Under the pieces are notes generated by a model. The model was not told the DNA's origin and ran no database searches. It saw nothing but the letters and a program-made list of their open reading frames with translations. A stretch of DNA of 64,000 bases from CAVONB01 sp963697205 (lineage in GTDB: Bacteria > Pseudomonadota > Alphaproteobacteria > Rhizobiales > Hyphomicrobiaceae). The position numbers were made by a program, and so were the translations under genes. Location: assembly GCA_963697205.1 (NCBI GenBank), contig CAVONB010000003.1:62001-126000 (forward strand), written 5' to 3'. Below, one piece after another: positions 27,274 to 39,492 of the stretch (position 1 is the stretch's first letter; the number at the start of each line of letters is the position of its first letter).

Positions 27274-28446
27274 ATGACCGCTGAAACCAAGGCGCTGCCG
27301 TTCGACCAGGGCAAGCTCGACCGGTTGATGGAAGCCGCCGGGCTCGATGCCATCGTCGCAACCTCCAAGCACAACGTGCAGTATCTACTCGGCGGCTATC
27401 GATTCTTCTTCTTCGAGACGATGGAGGCGATCGGCGTCACGCGCTATCTGCCGGTGCTCGTCTATGTGCGCGGAAGGCGGGAAGATGCGCTTTATGTCGG
27501 TTGCGACATCGAAAAGCACGAGGCGGATCTTGGGCGGTTCTGGCCGGCGCAGCTTTCGCTGACCAATGTCGGTACGGTCGACGCGATCGGGCGCGCGGCG
27601 GCACATCTGAAAAAGCTCGGCGTCAGACGCGTCGGCGTGGAGGCGCCGTTCCTGCCGTCCGACGCCGACAGGGCGCTGCGGTCGGGGCTCGGGGGTGTCG
27701 AGATCGGTGACGCTGTCGTCCCGCTGGAGCGGCTGCGGGCCGTAAAGTCGCCGGCGGAGATCGGCTTTTTGCGCGAGGCGTCCGACAGGGTCGTGGATGC
27801 CATGATGGTGACGTTCGCCAAGCACTGCGTGCCCGGGGCGACGAAGCGGGCGGTGACCGAGGCGATCCGCGCGGAGGAGCAGGCGAGGGGGTTGGTGTTC
27901 GACTACAACCAGATCACGTCGGGCACGTCGATGAACCGCGCGCCGTCCGACGTGACGCTGCAGGCGGGCGACATCCTTTCGCTGGACAGCGGCGGCAACC
28001 GACACGGCTACATCGGCGATCTGTGCCGGATGGGAATGATCGGGGCGCCGGACCAGGAACTGGTCGATCTGCTTGGCTTCGTGGAGGAGGTGCAGCAGGC
28101 GGCGCGGCGGCCGATCCGTGCCGGCGCGCGCGGCGGCGACATCGCGGACATCGCGGTGCCGATGGTGACGGGTTCGTCGCATGCCGCCTATTCGCACTTC
28201 ATCGCGCACGGCATGGGTCTCGTCACGCACGAGGCGCCGCGGTTGATGAGCGAGCCGCGCTTTTCCTATCGGGGCGACGACGCGGAGGCGCCGCTGGAAG
28301 CGGGCATGTGCCTGTCCATCGAGACGACGATGCGCCATCCCAAGCGCGGCTTCATCAAGCTGGAGGACACCGTTCTCGTGACGGCGTCGGGCTGGGAGGG
28401 GCTGGGGGACGGCGGGCGCGGGTGGAATGCGTGCGCGACGGGCTAA
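27274..28446 (+). CDS. M24 family metallopeptidase (Xaa-Pro/creatinase type)
   Basis: A 390-residue pita-bread fold protein. The five metal ligands are all present: Asp238 (LSLDSGG), Asp249 (YIGDL), His312 (IAHGMGL), Glu350 (LSIETT) and Glu364 (KLEDT). The N-terminal creatinase-like domain spans about 10-150. Such enzymes cleave Xaa-Pro peptides or, with other substrates, act as creatinase or lyases; the substrate cannot be told. Start 27274 is backed by AGGAGGAAACC directly upstream. Confidence 0.92.
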   Translation: MTAETKALPFDQGKLDRLMEAAGLDAIVATSKHNVQYLLGGYRFFFFETMEAIGVTRYLPVLVYVRGRREDALYVGCDIEKHEADLGRFWPAQLSLTNVGTVDAIGRAAAHLKKLGVRRVGVEAPFLPSDADRALRSGLGGVEIGDAVVPLERLRAVKSPAEIGFLREASDRVVDAMMVTFAKHCVPGATKRAVTEAIRAEEQARGLVFDYNQITSGTSMNRAPSDVTLQAGDILSLDSGGNRHGYIGDLCRMGMIGAPDQELVDLLGFVEEVQQAARRPIRAGARGGDIADIAVPMVTGSSHAAYSHFIAHGMGLVTHEAPRLMSEPRFSYRGDDAEAPLEAGMCLSIETTMRHPKRGFIKLEDTVLVTASGWEGLGDGGRGWNACATG

Positions 28447-28482
28447 GGGCGCGTGTTGGCGATCGCCATCACGCGAAGGCCA

Positions 28483-29445
28483 TCAGGCGACTGGCTCGTC
28501 AACTCCCAGATAGGCGTCGAACGCCGCCCAGAAGCGCTGGCGAATGTCGTCGGTCTCCTGGAGAATCTCGTGGCGCGCGGCCGGCAGGCGGATGTGCGTG
28601 CCGACCTTCAGCCGGGTGGCGAAGGCCTCGGTGTGCGGGCTCGACACGATCCGATCGTGGCCGGCGCTGAAGATCAGCATCGGCACCAGCACGCGATAGG
28701 GATAGTCGGGGGCGGCCATTGCCGCCATCGAGCGGAAGGCTGAGCGCAACCAGCCGATGGTCGGGCCGCCGGTGATGAGCTCGGGTGCGGCTTCCATGAT
28801 CGCGCGGTTGCGCTCGAAGCGCTCGCGGTTCGAGGTCAGCGGGTTGCCCTCGAAGCTCAGGAAGTCGCTGGGGGTATCGCTGCCGCCCGGCGCATACCAG
28901 CCGGCAAGGCCGAGCAGGCAGGCGGTCTCGGCAAAGGCACGGACGAGCCGCTTGGGGTAGCCGACGCGGTCGCGGTGCAGCGCGATCATGGGCGCGGTGA
29001 CGACGATGCGCTCGAACCACGAGCCGGTTGCGACGGAATTGCGGATCAAGAGATGGCCGCCCATGGAGTGGCCGAGGGCGTAGAACGGCGGCATGCAGTC
29101 GGGCAGCACGACGTCCTTCATGAAGCGCAACAGGTCGGCGTCGTGCGCGTCGAAGGCGCCGGGGTAGCCCTTGCGGGGATTTGGCAGGAAGCGTTGCGAG
29201 CCGCCCTGCCCGCGCCAGTCCATGATGGCGACGTGGAAGCCGCGGCGGCGCAGGTCGGCGATGGTCTCGAAATATTTCTCGATCGGTTCGCCGCGGCCGG
29301 GAAAGACGCAGACGGTGCCGCGGCGCGGGCTTCTGGTAGCGTCCCATCGCGCATAGCGCAGGCGCGTACCGTCATCGGCGGCGAAGGTGCCGACGACGGC
29401 ACCGCTCGGCACCGGATTGCGCGCCAGCACCACCAGCTTGTCCAT
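28483..29445 (-). CDS. Alpha/beta hydrolase, lysophospholipase-like
   Basis: A 320-residue serine hydrolase of the PldB/monoacylglycerol-lipase group. The nucleophile elbow is GHSMGG (Ser127); MDWRGQGGSQR (about 75-85) is the family segment after the oxyanion region, and the late ISAGHDRIV-type segment (here IFSAGHDRIV) and AARHEIL supply the Asp and His. It converges with the M24 peptidase, with 36 bases between stops. No signal peptide is evident. An upstream GTG at 29469 adds eight residues. Confidence 0.9.
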   Translation of the reverse strand: MDKLVVLARNPVPSGAVVGTFAADDGTRLRYARWDATRSPRRGTVCVFPGRGEPIEKYFETIADLRRRGFHVAIMDWRGQGGSQRFLPNPRKGYPGAFDAHDADLLRFMKDVVLPDCMPPFYALGHSMGGHLLIRNSVATGSWFERIVVTAPMIALHRDRVGYPKRLVRAFAETACLLGLAGWYAPGGSDTPSDFLSFEGNPLTSNRERFERNRAIMEAAPELITGGPTIGWLRSAFRSMAAMAAPDYPYRVLVPMLIFSAGHDRIVSSPHTEAFATRLKVGTHIRLPAARHEILQETDDIRQRFWAAFDAYLGVDEPVA

Positions 29446-29578
29446 CGCGTCCTCGCAGGTCTCGCGCACGGCGGCGCCGGCGAATCGCGGGCGCTCCGAT
29501 CGTCACGCGAGCTATACCCGAGGCGATGGCCGCGCGCCACTTGCGCGCGGACCGGCAGGCTTCGTTTGCGCGGCGTAC

Positions 29579-30190
29579 TCAGTAGGCGCGGCGCCAGTTG
29601 CGTGGTGGTGCGTCGTCATAGCGGTCGCGCCAGTCGCGCGGTGCACGCCAATCCTGGGCGTAATTTCGCTCGAGCCGGTGCGCGCGAACGATGTCGCCGG
29701 TGCAGCGGTCGACGTCGAGGGCGAACAAGCGACCGTTGGGCCGGCGCGCCTTGACGTGCGCGATGCCACCGCGCAGCTGCGCATCATGGAAGTCGTGCCA
29801 GCCCTCGGCCTCCATGCGAGCGCGAACGACGCGCCGGGGCACGCACCTGGGTTCGTAGCGGGGCAAATGTCGTGGCGCCTCCGCGAAGCGGGGCGGGTGG
29901 GGAAGGGGCGCGAGGTAGGCGCCATCCTTGGTCGATCCGCGCGGGATATAGTCCACCGGAGGACTCGCGGCGTAACGGTCGTCGCGGTAGGGCGGCGGGT
30001 GGGACCTTTGGTGGTCGGGACCATAGAGGTCGCGATAGCGCGGGTCGTCGTAGGGGGAGCCGTAGCGGGAATAGGTGTCGGGCCGGCCGTCGTCGAGATC
30101 CGCGGCGTCGGCGGTACGCGACGTTGCGACAAGGCAGAGGCCCAGCAAGCCAACCGTCAGCAGGCGGGCTGCCGACCAGCGAACGTTCAT
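29579..30190 (-). CDS. Exported PepSY-like hypothetical protein
   Basis: A 203-residue secreted protein. A signal peptide is clear (residues 1-28, ending ADA). The middle is rich in Tyr, Pro, Asp and Arg (about 35-110), low complexity. The C-terminal part reads MEAEGWHDFHDAQLRGG and RPNGRLFALDVDRCTGDIV, resembling PepSY-like domains in rhizobial exported proteins, which often bind or inhibit other envelope proteins. Two cysteines (about 116 and 163) could pair. It is divergent from hsp20. Confidence 0.75.
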   Translation of the reverse strand: MNVRWSAARLLTVGLLGLCLVATSRTADAADLDDGRPDTYSRYGSPYDDPRYRDLYGPDHQRSHPPPYRDDRYAASPPVDYIPRGSTKDGAYLAPLPHPPRFAEAPRHLPRYEPRCVPRRVVRARMEAEGWHDFHDAQLRGGIAHVKARRPNGRLFALDVDRCTGDIVRAHRLERNYAQDWRAPRDWRDRYDDAPPRNWRRAY

Positions 30191-30327
30191 GGTGACATTC
30201 CTCCATAGAAGGGGCGCCACACCGCCTCCACGGGGGCAGAATGTTGTCTCCAGCCTGAACGGGAGCGCAAGAACGCGTTCATCTGGCGTTCATCTTCAGG
30301 GGGCGTGGGCGCGGCCTGCCGGGGCCT

Positions 30328-30355
30328 CTTGAAACGGCAAATGCTGACCCTAACT
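30328..30355 (+). promoter_or_regulatory. Probable RpoH (sigma-32) promoter of hsp20
   Basis: CTTGAAA (30328-30334) matches the heat-shock sigma -35 element and CCCTAACT (30348-30355) resembles its -10 element; 13 bases separate them. It lies immediately before the ROSE leader of the Hsp20 gene, giving transcriptional and translational heat control. Confidence 0.65.
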
Positions 30356-30363
30356 CCTAGGGC

Positions 30364-30449
30364 AGCGCAGGCCCACCCGGGGTGCGCTGGACGATCCCGA
30401 CCTTGCCCATGACGGGAAGGTCGCTCATGTCGCTTCTTATGGAGGACAT
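30364..30449 (+). ncRNA. ROSE-type RNA thermometer in hsp20 leader
   Basis: Three successive hairpins: AGCGCA/TGCGCT (30364-30388), GACCTT..CCC/GGG..AAGGTC (30399-30422) and a last one at 30427-30449. In the last, ATG pairs with CAT and TCGCT (30430-30434) faces AGGA (30443-30446), the Shine-Dalgarno sequence. U(U/C)GCU opposite AGGA with a G-G mismatch is the ROSE signature known from Bradyrhizobium heat-shock genes. Melting at high temperature would free the SD, seven bases before ATG 30453. Confidence 0.85.
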
Positions 30450-30452
30450 CTC

Positions 30453-30908
30453 ATGCGACACGTTGATTTTTCTCCGTTTTATCGCTCGACAGTCGGTTTC
30501 GACCGGCTCTTCCGGCTGCTCGATGCGACGGCCGGCGTCGAGGACGGACAGACCTATCCGCCCTACAATATCGAGCGCGTGGGCGAAGACGCCTACCGGA
30601 TCACGATGGCGGTGGCGGGCTTCACCAGCGAAGACCTGACGATCGAGGCGAAGGAGCAGACGCTGACCGTACGCGGCGAGAAGAAAGCCGAGGCCGGCAA
30701 GGAGCGTGAGTTCCTGCACCGCGGCATCGCGCAGCGCGGCTTCGAGCGGCGCTTCCAGCTTGCCGATCATGTCGAGGTGCGCGGCGCCGACCTCAAGGAT
30801 GGCCTCCTGCACATCGAGCTGGTACGTAACCTGCCGGAGCGGATGAAGCCCCGCACGATCGCCATCAACGGCGTCAACGATGTGAAGCAGATCGAGGCGG
30901 CCGCCTGA
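30453..30908 (+). CDS. Small heat-shock protein Hsp20
   Basis: A 151-residue class A (IbpA-like) small heat-shock protein, a cytoplasmic holdase that keeps unfolding proteins soluble. The alpha-crystallin domain spans about 36-128, with NIERVGEDAYRITMAVAGF at its start and GLLHIELVRNLPE near its end. The C-terminal RTIAI-type anchor (I-x-I) is present near 130-135. Expression is probably controlled by an RpoH promoter and the ROSE element just upstream. Confidence 0.96.
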   Translation: MRHVDFSPFYRSTVGFDRLFRLLDATAGVEDGQTYPPYNIERVGEDAYRITMAVAGFTSEDLTIEAKEQTLTVRGEKKAEAGKEREFLHRGIAQRGFERRFQLADHVEVRGADLKDGLLHIELVRNLPERMKPRTIAINGVNDVKQIEAAA

Positions 30909-31640
30909 GGGCTGTCGATCCTCAAGGGTCTCGCGTCATCTGGGATGGGCGGAGCTGCCGTGGGCGGCTCCGCCCTTTCATTCGGGGTGCGCGGTTTGCG
31001 GATCGTGCGGGCGGCTTGCGTCGTGCCGGGCGCCCAGCCGGGGAGCGGGCTTGCCGACATTTCGCCGCATTGGCGCTTGTAACGCCCGCTCAATTCTGAT
31101 TAATATGTACCGAAAGGTCAGTAGTCCTGTCCTTTATCGTGGATCTCCGGACCATCGCCGGGCCGGGGATCGGCGCCGTTCGTCGTGACGGCAACTCGAG
31201 GACGGGTTTCCCGGGCAGCTCCAGCCCTTCGGCCACAGGTCGGACGGCCTCATCAGTGAGTGTGCGCGCGCACCGGGTGCGGTGCGTCGGCGCGGGAGGG
31301 GACGGGGCTTGTTGAGGGAGCGCGAGATGACTGGTACAGCCGACAAGGTCGCACGCGCCGCCAGGAGCGGTCGGGTGGGCCGCGCCGGCCGTGCGTGCTC
31401 CGACGCCCCGACAACGGCCTCAACCTCGCGTCTGACGGGTGCGCAGCTGGCTGTTCCCGACGGACGAAAACCGGCGACGGCCTGCTGATCTCGATCACCG
31501 GCCCGTACCGACAGCTCCGCCCGCGTCGCCAGCAGCGCTTTCTTACCCGGCGCGACGCGCACTACGATCCCGAAGTTTCCTGACGCCTTCGGGCCCCCTG
31601 CATCACCGTCCGCGACGCGCGACTGATACCGAGGTCGAAC
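30909..31640 (+). other. Long intergenic region between hsp20 and gltB
   Basis: Apart from the hsp20 terminator at 30947-30978, this 732-base region shows no supported gene. Reading frames on both strands have Arg/Pro/Ala-rich compositions typical of non-coding frames in GC-rich DNA. An AT-rich patch at 31095-31135 may hold a promoter. The region likely carries the gltB promoter and leader. Confidence 0.5.
30947..30978 (+). terminator. Terminator after hsp20
   Basis: GGGCGGAGC (30947-30955) pairs perfectly with GCTCCGCCC (30967-30975), followed by TTT. It sits 39 bases after the hsp20 stop. Confidence 0.75.
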
Positions 31641-36397
<4,757 letters not shown>

Positions 36398-36456
36398 CGC
36401 CGAGGGTTCGGCAGGAACGGCCGCGGGTTGGCAGACAACGCACGACAGGGACGACG

Positions 36457-37896
36457 ATGGGCAAGGTTACAGGCTTCCTCGAGATCGACCGTACGGACCG
36501 CGGCTACAAGCCGGTCAAGGAGCGGTTGCAGCACTGGAACGAGTTCGTCGTGCCGCTCAGCGAGGCGGAGACGAAGTCGCAGGCGGCGCGCTGCATGGAT
36601 TGCGGCATTCCCTATTGTCACAACGGCTGCCCGGTGAACAACCAGATCCCGGACTGGAATGACCTCGTCTTTCACAGCGACTGGCAAACGGCTGCGCGCA
36701 ACCTGCATTCCACCAACAATTTCCCCGAGGTGACGGGCCGGGTCTGCCCGGCGCCTTGCGAGGCGGCGTGCACGCTGAATATCGAGGACATACCGGTCAC
36801 CATCAAGACGATCGAATGCGCGATCGCGGACCGCGCCTTCGCGGAAGGCTGGACGGTGCCGCAGCCGCCAGAGAAGAAGACCGGCAAGTCGATCGCGATC
36901 GTGGGCTCGGGGCCGGCGGGGCTGGCCGCAGCCCAGCAGCTGGCGCGTGTCGGCCACGACGTACATGTCTATGAGAAGAGCGCGCGGCCTGGCGGGTTGC
37001 TGGTCTATGGCATCCCGGACTTCAAGATGGAAAAGGAGATCATCGCGCGGCGCGTCAAGCAGATGGAAGCGGAGGGCGTGACGTTCCATTGCGGCGTGCA
37101 TGTGGGCAAGGACGTGCTGGCGGCCGATCTGGAGGCCAAGCACGATGCGCTGCTGCTGGCGGGCGGATCTGAGACGCCGTTCGACTTCTTTGCCAAGGCG
37201 CCGGGGCGCAACCTGGACGGTATCCATTTCGCCATGGAGTTCCTGCCGCAGCAGAATCGGCGCGTGGCGGGCGAAGCGCAGCCGGAGAACACGTACGAGA
37301 TCAGTGCAAAGGGCAAGCACGTGATCGTGATCGGCGGCGGCGACACCGGCTCAGACTGCATCGGCACCAGCCTGCGGCAGGGGGCCAAGTCCGTGACGCA
37401 GCTCGAGATCATGCCCAAGCCGCCGGAGAAGGAGAACAAGGCGCTGTCGTGGCCGCACTGGCCGCTGAAGCTGCGCGTCTCCACGAGCCAGGCGGAGGGA
37501 GCGACGACGGAGTATTCGATCTCGACGACTGGTTTTTCCGGCGAGAACGGCAGGGTCAAGCAGCTGCAGTATACGCGCGTGGACGAGCGGCTTGCGCCGG
37601 TGCCGGGCAGCGAAGGCCTGCTCGATGCCGACCTCGTGCTGATGGCGATGGGCTTTTCGGGGCCCGTGGAAGGTGACCTCGTGAAGGAACTCGGGCTGCC
37701 GGTCGTGCCGCGCGGGCGGTTCAAGGGGCTCGAAGCGGACGAGCGGGACTACAAAATCCCAGGCCGGCACAAGACGTTTGCGGCCGGCGACATCCGTCGC
37801 GGTCAGTCGCTCGTCGTGTGGGCGATCCGCGAAGGCCGGCAGGCGGCGCACGCCATCGACATGTTCCTGATGGGGCATACGGATCTGCCGCGCTGA
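36457..37896 (+). CDS. gltD: Glutamate synthase small subunit
   Basis: The 479-residue beta subunit that oxidises NADPH through FAD and passes electrons to GltB. N-terminal Fe-S cysteines are Cys46, Cys49, Cys54, Cys58 and Cys97, Cys101, Cys105. FAD-binding GSGPAGLAAAQQ (about 148-159) and NADPH-binding GGGDTGSDCIGTS (about 292-304) Rossmann motifs are intact. It is a single unbroken frame, in contrast to gltB just upstream. Confidence 0.97.
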   Translation: MGKVTGFLEIDRTDRGYKPVKERLQHWNEFVVPLSEAETKSQAARCMDCGIPYCHNGCPVNNQIPDWNDLVFHSDWQTAARNLHSTNNFPEVTGRVCPAPCEAACTLNIEDIPVTIKTIECAIADRAFAEGWTVPQPPEKKTGKSIAIVGSGPAGLAAAQQLARVGHDVHVYEKSARPGGLLVYGIPDFKMEKEIIARRVKQMEAEGVTFHCGVHVGKDVLAADLEAKHDALLLAGGSETPFDFFAKAPGRNLDGIHFAMEFLPQQNRRVAGEAQPENTYEISAKGKHVIVIGGGDTGSDCIGTSLRQGAKSVTQLEIMPKPPEKENKALSWPHWPLKLRVSTSQAEGATTEYSISTTGFSGENGRVKQLQYTRVDERLAPVPGSEGLLDADLVLMAMGFSGPVEGDLVKELGLPVVPRGRFKGLEADERDYKIPGRHKTFAAGDIRRGQSLVVWAIREGRQAAHAIDMFLMGHTDLPR

Positions 37897-38012
37897 GTGG
37901 CGTCAAGCTGGGCACGTGTGTGCTTGCGGGTGACGGCTTGACCGGCATCAACGCAGCGGTCATGCTTCTCGGCTCGAATATTTGTTCGGCGACAATCAAG
38001 GCGGGCGCGCGC

Positions 38013-38399
38013 ATGACGACACCCATCGAGATCCATTTTCACGGGCTGGACCGCAGCGAAGCCGTAGAGGCGCGCATCGCGGAAAAGGTGAGCATGCTCG
38101 AACGGCATTTCGATCGGATGACCCACTGCTGGATCCGGATCGAGCAGCCGCACCAGAAGAAGGACAAGAGCCGCATCTTCGTGGTGAAGCTCGAGATCGG
38201 CGTGCCGGGCCATGCCAACGTCGTGGTGTCCAGCGAGAGCGAGAACGATCATTCACACGAGGACATCGCCATTGCCGTGCGCGATGCCTTCGACAAGGCC
38301 AAGCGGCGTCTCGACGACGTCGCCTCGAAGATGAAGGCGCCCGCCAAGCGCGAGCGCGATCGCCGGCGGCCGGCACCGAATAGCCGCGCGGAGGACTGA
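38013..38399 (+). CDS. hpf: Ribosome hibernation-promoting factor, short form
   Basis: A 128-residue HPF/RaiA-family protein that binds the decoding centre of idle ribosomes. The beta-alpha-beta fold is visible from IEIHFHGLDRSEAVEARI through VVSSESENDHSHEDIAIAV (the latter spanning about 70-88). It lacks the C-terminal dimerisation domain of long HPF and ends in a basic Lys/Arg-rich tail. The short form usually works with a partner for 100S formation or acts like RaiA. ATG 38013 is preferred over upstream frames because the family begins here. Confidence 0.88.
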   Translation: MTTPIEIHFHGLDRSEAVEARIAEKVSMLERHFDRMTHCWIRIEQPHQKKDKSRIFVVKLEIGVPGHANVVVSSESENDHSHEDIAIAVRDAFDKAKRRLDDVASKMKAPAKRERDRRRPAPNSRAED

Positions 38400-38737
38400 C
38401 CGGGCGGGCCGCCCGAACGGCGCAAGCGGTCGTCGGGACGGCGTTGGTCTGGTCGGCGGGCAGGCGTCGGGGTGCCGTCGTATCCGCTCTCGTCGGGACG
38501 GATCGGTACGACTTGGCCGCGGCTTTTACCACGTCGCGGAACATCGCTTTCAACGCGTTGAAGAGGCCCGGTGTGCCAGGCGCGGCGGGATGCCTTGATT
38601 GGGTCAGGCAGCAGCCCCATTTGTGCGCTCTTGTGGCCTGGGGACGCGCGGCGAGGGTGTGTGTGCGGGCCGCGTTTCCCATCCATCGATCCGGCAGGCC
38701 GTGACGGGCCTCGCCGCGAGCACAGCCGGCGGGCGAT
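38400..38737 (+). other. Intergenic region between hpf and DUF2939 gene
   Basis: This 338-base stretch has no supported gene. It opens with a perfect GC palindrome, CGGGCGG-G-CCGCCCG at 38401-38415, directly after the hpf stop; without a T-run it is a weak terminator candidate. The rest shows nothing I can identify. Confidence 0.45.
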
Positions 38738-39403
38738 ATGAAGCGGTTTGTAATCCTCGGTAGTGTCTTGACGCTGTTGGCCGGCCTTTATATCGCGTCG
38801 CCGTTCCTGACGGCGTGGCGCATTCGCGAGGCGGTGAAGTCGGCGGACACGGCCTATCTCGCCGATACGATCGCCTGGTCTCAAGTGCGCGACAGTCTCA
38901 AGACCTCGATCAGGCAGAACGCGATCATCGCGCGCGACGTCACCGCGCACGGCAAATCCGTGCCGCCGTCGCTGTGGCAGCGGGTGAAGCTGGCGTTCGG
39001 GCAACCAATGGTCGACAGCTTCGTGGAGCGCTACGTGACGCCCGAGGGGCTGCCGCAGCTGTTCCGGCTCAAGTCCTCCTACGTGGAGACGGTTCACGGA
39101 GAGGCCGACGAGGCCACGCTCGGCGTTTCGCAGCGCTTGATGCGCTTCATGCGGCGCATCAAGCGGGCCGAATTCCAGACGCCGACGCGGGTCGAGATCG
39201 AGATGGCGGACAAACGTAGTCCCGGTCGGCACTACGTCAGCCGAATGGAGCTGGTCGGTTTCTCCTGGAAGCTGACGTGGCTGGAGGTCAAGGTGGTCGG
39301 GGCAGCGGGCCCGCCGTTGCCGTCGCTGGAGCTGGAGCCGGTCTTCGACCGGCCGCAGCGTCTCCTGGAGAGCCGCATCGGCAGTGGCCCGCGCCTGCCC
39401 TGA
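38738..39403 (+). CDS. DUF2939 family membrane-anchored protein
   Basis: A 221-residue protein with an N-terminal membrane segment (about 5-24) and a globular part matching DUF2939: SPFLTAWRIREAVKSADTAYL near the start, then VDSFVERYVTPEGLPQLF in the middle. The family is widespread in proteobacteria and has no established function. It converges with valS, with 89 bases between the stops. Confidence 0.85.
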   Translation: MKRFVILGSVLTLLAGLYIASPFLTAWRIREAVKSADTAYLADTIAWSQVRDSLKTSIRQNAIIARDVTAHGKSVPPSLWQRVKLAFGQPMVDSFVERYVTPEGLPQLFRLKSSYVETVHGEADEATLGVSQRLMRFMRRIKRAEFQTPTRVEIEMADKRSPGRHYVSRMELVGFSWKLTWLEVKVVGAAGPPLPSLELEPVFDRPQRLLESRIGSGPRLP

Positions 39404-39492
39404 TACCGACGCAGCCGTGAACGGCGTCGCGGTGCCAGTGAGGGCACTTGTCGGGGCGCCGTCGTCCGAAGACCAACCGCACCCCGCGTGCT

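Noticed and set aside
31134..31562. 142-codon minus-strand frame before gltB
   Set aside because: Arg/Pro-rich composition with no domain, typical of a chance open frame in GC-rich DNA.
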